Of a DNA stretch of 64,000 nucleotides, positions 33,943-44,300 are shown in pieces. The notes beneath the pieces were generated by a model. It was not told where the DNA came from and did not search any database. It saw nothing but the letters and a program-made list of their open reading frames with translations. Origin of the DNA: Tubulanus polymorphus (lineage: Eukaryota > Nemertea > Palaeonemertea > Tubulaniformes > Tubulanidae); contig NC_134035.1 in assembly GCF_964204645.1 (NCBI RefSeq), positions 5,456,501-5,520,500 on the forward strand, read 5' to 3'. Position 1 is the stretch's first letter. Each line of letters starts with the position of its first letter. Position numbers and translations under genes: made by a program.

Positions 33943-35154
33943 ATGCTAGTTCTACGGTTTCTTACTCTGGTAAGTGAACATTTTCTTTTCATCTTATATG
34001 TGGAATGAATCGATGTTTATTTATTCATTGCAAGTTCCGTTAATTGGACCTATATCTTCGTATTTATTCTAATCTTTTTACGCTAGATAAGAAAAAAAAC
34101 GCTTGTTAATCTCGCGATGATCGGACGCGTGGGAAATCTGGCCGAAATGTAGAATAGCGTGGTTAAATTGCTCTTTCTTATGATACTTCGACATACTGTG
34201 GCAAGCGAGGATCCACTAGGGTCGCTAGTAGTAATAAGATAAAAACCCACTATGTACAAATTAAAAGAATTCTAAAATCGAGAATTTATTTATTAAGTGG
34301 GTTTTTATCTTATTATCTGTTCACCACGTTTGAGTGTAGTTATCGTACTGTCGCTAGTAGACTTAATCGGTCTTTCACGCGTGCGTTCAAAAATTGTACT
34401 AGATTTGAATTTTTATCGTTGAAACTATAGGCCTATTTAAGGACAGGAATTTAATTGAAAAGAGGCACCCAACATTTTTCTCAAACGCGTAAACTGTCTA
34501 TGCTAAAATAGAATGATACCTTGTATCTCCTAAACGGTCGGGTTACTTTTGTTAACTGCAATGAAATTCATGATGAGATCATTTCTATTGCCGGGTCTGT
34601 CATGAAAAAAATTTACGGGATATCTAGGCGGCTGGCCAGGTCAATACTCAGGCTCAGCAGAAATGAGAAAGAAAGTATCGATTCTTGTAGCCTCTAGTTC
34701 GATCCCTGTACGCTCAAACTGATTAAGCATTTATGTGTTTCAGATCGTGGCAATATCGTCAATCGAAACGGCTATTTCTCGAAAACAGGCGAAGAGCGAC
34801 TTGTCGAAATGCATGAGAAAAGGTAACGATCGATGCATCGAGATTTGTGGAAAAATCTTAAAAATAGAAGAAAACGCTATTCGCGATTGCGTCAAGAACG
34901 GGACCGTAAACTCGACAGCGGTCGCCGAGACTGTGTGCGACTCGTTCGGTCGCGTCTGTTTCAGCGAGTGTCGTTATCGATATTGCGGCGTCTACGACGG
35001 CAAGATGGGTCCGTTCGACGTGGACAACGGGGACGTCAAATGGATGAATGAACCTTTGAACGAGATCGTTAAGATAAACGACGTAATGCCGGCCAAAACG
35101 AAACGACGAAATATAAAAACCCGATTCGATCGGCACGCGCGTCGTTTTAAGTGA
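33943..35154 (+). CDS. Small secreted cysteine-rich protein 2 (two exons)
   Basis: I do not recognise this family. Exon 1, 33943-33969, encodes MLVLRFLTL and ends at a strong donor GTAAGTG. Exon 2, 34744-35154, starts after TGTGTTTCAG and continues the signal peptide (IVAISSIETA). The phase-0 junction yields 145 residues. The mature part has C-x7-C-x3-C, then widely spaced cysteines, then C-x6-C-x3-C-x4-C; the first and last blocks match the spacing in the neighbour at 31381-31722. Two N-glycosylation sites (NGT, NST) lie between. The tail is basic with KRR, ARR and RR sites, as in processed secreted precursors, but no hormone or toxin motif can be named. Position, orientation, identical intron placement and similar cysteine spacing suggest a tandem paralogue. 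Poly(A) candidates lie at 35283 and 35299. Confidence 0.72.
34232..34315. repeat. Hairpin element with 20-bp perfect inverted repeats
   Basis: TAATAAGATAAAAACCCACT at 34232-34251 and its exact complement at 34296-34315, with a 44-bp AT-rich loop. It lies in the intron of cysteine-rich gene 2. It may be a tiny MITE. Confidence 0.8.
34480..34690 (+). repeat. Dispersed repeat upstream of exon 2 of cysteine-rich gene 2
   Basis: Same ordered blocks as at 17640-17880. It ends about 55 bp before the exon at 34744, a similar placement to the ankyrin-gene copy. Confidence 0.6.
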
Positions 35155-36800
35155 AAACAGGATCATTTTATTTACAGACATAAAAGTGTGAAAACATGCG
35201 TATATTTAGTGCTTACATAATTCGCTACTTATCTCTATTATCGTACTCTATCTGAGGTTAACTACTATACAAACTAAAAACTAATAAACGATTCGAAGAA
35301 TAAAGACTTATTCGTTAATCTGGAATTGATTTGATGGTTTTGATGGTTTACGCAATATCTCGACATGATTTTCAAATTTATTACTGTTTCCTACACGCGT
35401 ATCTGGACCCCTCGTTTTAGAGTTCACGGTACGCTTAAGTTCGGTCCTTTCCGATTGAGCTCTTCCGAAAGAGGAATGCTCTGCTTTTATCTTTCGATCA
35501 CCTCGTTTGGAAGTTCGTCTATCTGTGACGGCGGAAATCCTCTGTCGAGCAGTCAGACTATACTCCGTCTTCCGGATGAGCACTATCGAAAAGGCCCTCG
35601 ATGACCTTTAGAAATAGCGAACTATGATTTCGTCATCAGACCTTACGGAATAAGCCTACTGTTTGGGGCATACTTTTGTGGTTATTTATATACATTCTAA
35701 GTTTGGTAGTAACTGAATGGATTGTAAGTGAATACGTCTATAGTGTTAGACTGACGACTCCGGTATAGATGACATCGATGTTCAGAAGACAGCTTTATTA
35801 TATACATAGGTACCATATATAATTCTAATCGTAAATAGTTATTCGATATTCAAGAAAACCTATTAAATTCGTATGATTTCACGGGATATTTCTAACTTCG
35901 AAACGTCCGTTAAAACATGAATTATCTTTCTTATTAGAGGAAATGAGCTATCAAGTTCTTCACAAAGTAAAGCTATCGACAGCCAAATTTTCTTGACTAA
36001 TATTCAGGAGACACGACCACGTCACACCGCACTAATAAGGTAAAGACAAAGATCTTTTCTATACGTAACTATTATATACACATATGTATATATATATAGT
36101 GCTACTATATGAACAAGTGTTAATAGAATATTTAAAATGACTTCATAGAATGATGCTCACTGTAACACTATACATAATGATATTATAAATAACAAGGAAT
36201 CGAAAACGTCAAAAAGTTTTTTTGTACATTGAAATACACATATAGCCCGAACATTTCAGCGTGTATGTATCTAACGATAGATACACGAGTGTCTATGTAT
36301 CAATATACAGATACACAATATATATATGTATAAATTCGTCTATTCACACTTGAGAAACCCTTTAACTGCGGCGTACGGAAAAGTCGGGGGTTCCACCGGT
36401 CCTTTTTTACCCGATTATTTCATAAGGCATTTTGTAATACGTAATGCGTTGTTACTCTTCTAACTTAAGTATTTGCACATCGGAAGTCGCCCCTTGAGGG
36501 TCCATAAAATATTTGTAAAATATTAGTTATAGATTTATAAAAAAATCAAATTATTATTCGAAATATGCAAATTATCATGCAACCGTCGTATTAGTGTAAA
36601 GTCTACTTAAGTCTATGAGTTATGCAAAACTTTAACTCAATCAATACCAATATAATCATTGATGAAACACTATTCCGTGTAGTGACGACATAGAGGATCC
36701 CCGCACTGGTAAAGATCCCCGCACGAGAAAGATGAAGTCCGAAAAGTTTCTTCAAAGCTAATGATTTATTGATTCGTCGTTTCGACAATAACCTAATACT
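35155..36800. other. 3' region of cysteine-rich gene 2 and AT-rich spacer
   Basis: AATAAA at 35283-35288 and 35299-35304 are likely poly(A) signals. The rest, especially 35640-36600, is very AT-rich with TATATA runs (about 36075-36100, 36318-36330). No gene seen. A highly charged open frame at 35583-35308 (-) has no recognisable features. Confidence 0.5.
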
Positions 36801-36806
36801 CATCTT

Positions 36807-37318
36807 TAAGCCTGGCGCACACGAGGCAATTTTCAGTCGCCGGTTGCTGCGACCGATTTTTGAGCAACCGTTGAGCAATCGATCGCTAGGTGTCGCCCGT
36901 ATGCGACCACTGGCGACGGAGAGGCGATTATCTTTCGCGCCAAACATTTTTATCATGTGACTTGTCAAGATGGCCACGCTACTAACCCGGGTGATGCCGT
37001 ATTTGGAAGTATCACATGATAATTATTCGTTTAGTCATTGGCTAGGTTGATGAGGTGCTCGTTGCTTGGCGTCTCCAGCTACCGCAGACGGGCAACTCTC
37101 GAGCGATCGCCGAGCAATTTCTCGGCGACAAGCAATTTTCCGTCGCCCAATATCAAACATATTTGATATTGGGCGACACGGAGCAATTCCTTTCGACAAC
37201 GAGCAATCGCTGTCGCCCCCTGCCGCAGACGAGCGATTTTTTCGTTCGACGCCGAGCAATTCGGGCGGTTGCTCGAGAATTGCTCGAAACTGTCGCCCGT
37301 GTGCGCCATGCTTTAGGA
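36807..37318. mobile_element. Large foldback MITE-like element rich in CGAGCAAT/GTCGCC motifs
   Basis: The ends are imperfect inverted repeats: TAAGCCTGGCGCACACGAGG on the left and the complement of TAAAGCATGGCGCACACGGG on the right. The interior has many inverted copies of GAGCAATT, GTCGCC and CGGTTGC, including a palindrome at about 37142-37176 (TCGCCCAATATCAAA pairing with TTTGATATTGGGCGA). Both strands are open for 90-odd codons, but only because of the biased repeat composition. Confidence 0.65.
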
Positions 37319-40290
37319 AACAGTTTCCCAAGATGACTGAAGATGACTATTAGGATATAGTCGAAACGTCGAATTAATTAATTATTAGCTTTGTGGAAAC
37401 TTTTCTTACTTCATCTTTCTCGTTTTATCAGTGTGGGTATTCTTTAATATCAATATCGTAATAACTAACCCAAGGAAAACAATTTCGGACCTTTTGATTC
37501 TTGGTGTTAGATTTTATATAAAAAGTTAATATTTATTAGTATGCCTTGGTATATTTCATTCGCGCGCAATCAAGGTAAACAACCCGCAGTTAAAGGGAAT
37601 AATATTTAGACGCGACCGATAAGAAACATAATCAGATCATAAGTATTCTTACAGTCGTTACATTATAAACATCATTACCGCTAATATCAATATGTGTATA
37701 TTTATATATTTACAATTTTGACTAATTCATCATTCGGATTTGAAGATATATCGAATGATACGCGTATATATCGGTTGCGAGTGAAATTCACTCATTCAAA
37801 AAGAGAAAATATCTAAGCCGTTCAAACGAATTCTTATATACATGTACGCTTAGAAACGTGCGTTGTAAAATTAAAAGACCGAAATCTGGAATGATCGCGG
37901 TCACTTTTATGGAAATCCTATGGCCGAAATAACTCTATTTTGACCTATAAGTGTCGAACGAATGGTAGGAAAACAAAATTCGTAATTTAAGTCTCGTTCA
38001 CACGTATGCCAGGATCATTATAGATCACGTATAACATTAAGTTCAGTATTTGAGCGTGGATTCCGAATTGACGCCAATGGTGACAGCACTAGTGTCAACA
38101 CCGTGCTTACTAGGTGTGGATTTTCCCAAACGGATGACCGGTGTCCTAGAATGAAATACCTCCCCTTATCCATGCCCCCATTACAATAGGGTTAGGACCA
38201 GCAGCCCTATTATGACTTACTAATCCGTCGATCTATTGTAAGGGGCATCAGATTCTACGAGACCGGCCACATGGTGGAAAAGAATTACAAATTTTTCCGT
38301 TCGGAATTTCATTGCGGATTTATCAAATGTGGAAATTCGGTTCTAGAGGGGCTCGAAAAGGTCTCTTATATCTTAGCTGTCTGAAAAGTAAAAACGTGAG
38401 TTCACACCGATTTCGATCAATCAAAAAGTACATCGTGTTCATGCGATGGGGAACAATTTCCTCTAATCTCGGGCGCTTTCGAGAGAAAAAATGATCAACG
38501 TTCGTGAAGTTGTTGTGTATTCCTACGTATTTCGAGTAAACGGCGTCACGTCGTTCGGAATAATACGCCACACTGTGTCGTCTGTCTCTGTGCAAGCCGT
38601 GCAATGCTCTCTGCTAGAGTGTAACACCTCGCGCGCGAGTCGAGCTATATAGTCTCACAACATCTTACGTTCTCGCAAACATCTCCCGAATACAACTCTA
38701 ATTATCCGTTATATGAAGGCACGTCAAAAAGGCGGTAGTAGGCTTTGAAAATCCCTTTGATAAAAATAACCCCCGATGACGACGACGACGTCGTTTTTTT
38801 CGAGTCGGTAGATTGCGATAGATTCAGACGCGATCAAAGCGAACACGCGAGAACGACACGTTTCAATCGTCGGGGATGGGTATTCAGGGGTGTCGAAACA
38901 TCAGTGAAAAGAAGCTTTAGAAGAAGTTAATATGTGCGCAATAGTTTGTAACCTTCGTATTTCAAAATATGCTAAACAAGTCGTTCCTTTATAACTGTTT
39001 TTAGTTGACAACAGAGAATTCGCAGTGTTCTACGGAAATTTTCTGGCCTTTCCAGTTTTTTTTTCTATATCTGGGTTTCACGAGGGTTTGTTCTCAATTC
39101 GACTCGAGAACTGTTGTTTTTTTTAATAGTAGACTCTGTTCACGTCGCGGGTAGGTGAAAATTGGCAGGAAATGGCAGTTATACTAGTCTCTCACATTTC
39201 GAATTCCAACCTGCTCGTCGATATTCAAATCTATCTCATCTGAAATTACTGTCAATGAGTTTACGACTTAACGTGCTTATGTACCTTACTCTTCAGATCG
39301 CCCATTATTCCGATTGGATTATGTTTATAATGTAGCGGCGATAATTGATAATCAGCCGCGTAATCATCGGTATATCCGCCATTCAGAACACGATCATATA
39401 CGTACTACGTAATACGCGTTTACGTCACGACAGGAAACCACTCAAATCAAACGTAAATATCGAGCAATTATTATTTATTGCCGTATTTATGAGCGGCCAT
39501 TTACGCGCGCACTGCCCGTATATCGAAAAGGCTTAGCGCATCAGATATAATTCAAGTTCCAATAGCCGGATCGAGCAGTGCCGGAGATTCGATGTTCTGA
39601 CGAGCAAACGAAATTATCAACACAACTCGCCCGCACACACACACACACACACAGCTCGTCGATTGTGAAGGGGATATTTTGTGTTGCTGCGGAAATTGAC
39701 GTATTAATCCTACCTGCTGCGCTGATAATTGAGGATTCGTTAAGCAATTTCCTGAATTAAAGCGACGATTCTGCGATCGTACGTGAGATACAGAACGCGG
39801 CGTGGTTCTAAACGCGCGCGTCAATGTCGAGAGCGACGACAGCAATAATATATCAATCATCTTCGCGAAAAAGAAGTGGATCTTTTTTTTCTAAGAATGT
39901 AATGATAAACCATCTTCGATCTCATTTCCTCGTTTACATCGTAAAGATATAGAGAATAGTGCGGAAGTTTGGGAAAAAAACGTCAATTTGAATATTGATG
40001 AGACGGCTAGTGAGCGATTGCATAGGGTGAATGAATAATCGTATATCTTATAGTAGTTGCATGCGCATGAAAATATGGTGGATTGAAATTGAATTTTGAA
40101 GAACAAAATCGACAAAAATCCACTATATTGAAGAAAAATAGGAGAGTTTAGACATTGGCGTCCCCGGGATTTTTCAAGGGGATGAGATTTCTCTATAAAA
40201 AGGGCCAAATCCACCAGATTTCAATTTCTATAACTGCGTATACTGCGTGGTTTGGAAGAGCAACATAATTTTGGTTGTAATAATTTTCGC
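37317..40290. other. Gene-free stretch
   Basis: No coding exon supported. It holds the motif AGGATATAGTCGAAACGTCG at 37350-37370, which recurs at 62796-62815, and a (CA)n tract at about 39633-39652. Open frames are short and unlike any family. Confidence 0.5.
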
Positions 40291-40299
40291 ACCCCAGAG

Positions 40300-40435
40300 C
40301 CCAGTTTCACGAAAAAGTGTAAGCTAAAAACGGTTTAAGTTAACGTTGTTGTCCTCATTGAAAACATGAAGTAACCAATAGCAATTACACCAAAAAAAAA
40401 TCAGTTCAACTTCATCGTGAAACTGGGCCCAGACC
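40300..40435. repeat. Foldback element with GGGCCCAGTTTCACGA-type ends
   Basis: Left end AGCCCAGTTTCACGAAAAAG and right end CATCGTGAAACTGGGCCC form inverted repeats around about 100 bp of AT-rich sequence. It is related in style to the CCAGTTCCACAGTT foldbacks. Confidence 0.65.
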
Positions 40436-40799
40436 TCCTTCGTCGACTCCATTGGGAGGCTTCCCGCGGAGTAGTGACGTTTCGAGTCAATCGCTATATT
40501 TGAGCCATTTTCTGCAGTCGAAAAGTCGCGTTTTTCTTCATCATTGTTGTTTTTATCTTCAAGTTATAGACTTTATAGACTTATAGTCACTTTGTCACCT
40601 ACGAAATTGAAGTTTAGACGGAATAGTATACAGTTGAAACGAGAGTGCCGCGAAATCATAGGGGATGCTCTGAGCAAGAGCTCGCAATACTCTGTGAAAC
40701 GCTATAGGATATCGACGGACATCTCATAGGCGTTTCGGTGCGCTCAAGGTTGCGGTTACTGGTGTTAAAATTAGCAGAGGGCATTGCATCGGCTTCGTT

Positions 40800-41299
40800 T
40801 CAGCTCATGAACGGTATGATACGACTGTTTCGCAGACTGCCCGGCTGACAGCGGCATTCCGCCAACAGGAAAGCCGATATGCAAACTATCACCATAATGA
40901 AGGCCACCGACAACGAGGAAATGATCGCTTTCAGTAGCGAGTCAAAGTTTCTGGGTCTGTACGGCTGTTTCACCGGTACCGTCCAGACAACGCGCGCTTT
41001 GGTCGGCGCAGCTGTTTGTCCGTTCAGATCCTCGTCGATGAAACCGTCTCCGTCGTCGTCCTTGTTATCTTTGATTTCTTCGTCGACTCGTCCGTCGCAG
41101 TCGTTGTCCACGCCGTCTCGCCGGTTCGCCAGCGACTTACTGGTCGTACGTCGACAGGACGCCAGTGCGACCTGACCGAACGCGACCGGCAACGAGTTCA
41201 ATAGACCGGCGCTGTCGGTCGAGTAGGCGAACACCTGCAGCGGATACGACACGTTGTTGGTGTCGTCGAAGTGTTCTAAATCGAACGTGTTTTTACCTC

Positions 41300-41331
<32 letters not shown>

Positions 41332-44300
41332 CACGACAGGTTTATCCGACAAAACGCCGTTTGTTCGAATCCGTCCAGCCAAGTGCACGTTTGTTTATTA
41401 CCGTTCAATCGGATGCCATTCTTATGAGATTGATCAACTATCACAGCTATGCGAAGATTGTTACTGTTCATCGCGCCGTACACGTGTTTGAGATGAGATA
41501 GATATACCCTGTAGAATCGCGTGGCAGACGCGCCCACATTCCATAGATACGTGTCGAATCCGGTGACGACGTCTCTCACGTAGTAGTCCACGTTTATCGG
41601 TTGGTTAGCGCTGATGAACACCGTTTCGTTCGGGCCGACGATGAAGTCTTTCGACGCCATTTTCTGCACGGTGTTTTCCGTGCGTTGCAGTGAGTCACGA
41701 ATAGCGATCGTAGTCGACGCCGCTTGGCCTGAAATGATATAAATCATACAAATAATCGATCGGTTCACTTTGGTTTCTTTCGCGCGTAATAAGCGTCTAG
41801 GACATAATCGGGATCGCCTGATTTTCTCAAGGAATCGCATACAAAGTTCAACCACTAGGATTCGAAATGCAAATGTGTACTTTGTTTTACTCGTTTATAA
41901 AATATAACTGTCGTAGCTCACATTGAGTGTTCCTCCGCACCCTGTAACCATATGTACTTCGATTTCCGATTTCAAGTTCAAACCCCCTGTTTTGCTTCCG
42001 GCAGGTGTGGCGGGTTTGCAAGGGCCCCATCGAATCAAAACAAATAAAACGAAATCTATACCGATCGAATAAATAACAGGGACAATCCCTATTCTAAAAA
42101 AAGAGAATTCGTAACCCCATCATTTATTGACTAATATGAGATCTTGATTTTGCTATTGGAAACATACAACATATCATCTAATTCTACAGCGCAGAAGGTT
42201 CGAACAGCAAACATAATATCGAGTTTATAATGTAACGGTTCTGTATAAAATAGCTGCCAACTATGGATGCATTTTGATTACCGGGGGACATGGTAGTACT
42301 TGCAATAAAAGAATCCTATCAGTCCACCTATAATTCCGCAGTAACGGTTGTTTTAACGGTAATGAAAGTTGAACCTCACATCAACCGCATTAGACCTCTA
42401 ATCATCGGAGATTGTTTCAATCCCCCGGAAGGCTCTTCTGGCTGTAACGACAGTTGAGTTTTCCCGCGTTGATTAGAAAGTAAAAGCTTATCTATTATCG
42501 GAATAATATACGAATCGCAACAGGCGAACAATTTTAGATTCTGATGTCTAGATGCATGGCAAAAATAGGATAAGATATGTATTATTCGCATTCGCGATGC
42601 TATAAACATGTAAATGTCGGATTCGGAAGTCATGTATATGCGCATATTATGTCACGGAATCGAATTGGTAAATCGTCGTCAGCATGTATACAATAACGTG
42701 TATTAGACACAGTCTTTATAGCGTGACGAACAATATACTTTATTCTTAGCTTTCCGTGTATTATCGACAGATTTTCCAGCTTCACATCCGCGACAGAAAA
42801 CGTCCCGTTCTGATAGGTTTATTATCGAGAGAGAGAGAGAGAGAGAGAGGCTGTCACTTATAGATATGTTAGCTCGAATATTAAGTAGTTTACGTATCAT
42901 AGATACGTATATATTGTAGAAATCAAATAAAAAATATACCACTTGTTAAAAGGGACTAAACGACCGCTACCTCGGCTTGTTCGTCTGTCGTCTTAGATAA
43001 CGTATTTCTGTCAAAAATTCAATCTCAAGTATATACTAAACGATAGCTCCGTGGACCTAGAGTATTTGTTGAGCATATCAGGAGTTTCACAGTTTTAGGA
43101 CCGAACGAAGAAGCACTCGACCCTGGTTGTCACCGACGTGGAATATTCTAGTGAATTTGTTCTTATATATTAGCGATATTATTTTCCATACTCCGATCTA
43201 ATATATATTCTAATTTCCATGTCCGCCTATCTATATTTTCATAACCATACAGTCAAGCGCGCATGATTTGTAGACTGAGAAGTCAAAAACGTGATAAGGT
43301 TTGATTATGTTTGTGACGGAAACATGAATAAATCTGTGTATATAGGTTTCTTCGTATGATCCACAACGCTTATCTTGATTATCCAGTCAGCAATCCCTAC
43401 ATCCCTCCTGGGGAGGGGGGGGGGGGGCTAAGTCCTCGTAATACCGAGATTAAGAGGGAACTCGAAATCAAAGATAATTCGAATTAATTCACATTCGTTG
43501 TAGAGATTTAATAAATTAGCTAGACCGGTATTGAATTAACTGTGTATGCCTTAATCAAATTTGACCTAAATGAAAACAGGCCTGTGTATCTCAAATCAAT
43601 CGCAAGCGGAAACCAGATTCTTACAAATTTCCTCGTATATCCGTTATATACATAGCGAATCGATACGACAAGTAGTGACGACAATTTCGGTTTCCTCTGA
43701 TATCAGTCAAGTGAAAAACCCTGCGCAATGAAATGAAGAAAAGCGATAAAAGAATCTGACGTTTCGACTCGATTCGATGAGCCATTTTCAAAATCAGATT
43801 TTGAAAATGGCTTATAGGAACGTCAGCTTCTTTTATAGTTTTACTATCTTATTGTTGGTTTTCACTGCAACGACGATAAGCTAAAATCGGAAATAACGAA
43901 GGCTTAATTTTTCTCGCAGTAGGTGTAATAAAACATTAGGTTTTCTAATCAGGAGTCTTTCATCCGTTTCAAACGTGTTCTGCGATCTGTGTCGCGCGCG
44001 CGCGTGCGCACGTCAACGAACGAATCTCCAACGGTAATCAATCAAAACTTGTAAAAACTGTACACTTTTTCAACTGGTTTTCATTAATTTAAAAATCCGC
44101 CATAAGTAAACACACACACACACGACGAACGACACGCGATAAATCACTTTGACGCCTGGGAGAGCTGACGGATTTCACCGTCGCGTCTGTTCACACATCA
44201 TAAAACGGTTCGCGTCAAACTAAAGGCGTAATGCGCGCATTTCTACGGTTAAACCTAACTATCGTAACGTTTGGATATTTCTTGCCACGACGAGCAACCA

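Noticed and set aside
35308-35583. 91-codon minus-strand frame rich in Arg, Lys and Ser downstream of cysteine-rich gene 2
   Set aside because: No signal, domain or splice support; it overlaps the likely 3' region of the + strand gene.
37035-37353. Four overlapping open frames of 76-98 codons on both strands
   Set aside because: They fall inside the foldback element; openness follows from repeated CG-rich words lacking stops.
42000-42660. Additional exon of the IgGFc-domain gene within the last intron
   Set aside because: The phase-1 junction from 46623 to 41728 already completes the domain, and frames here show no family motif.
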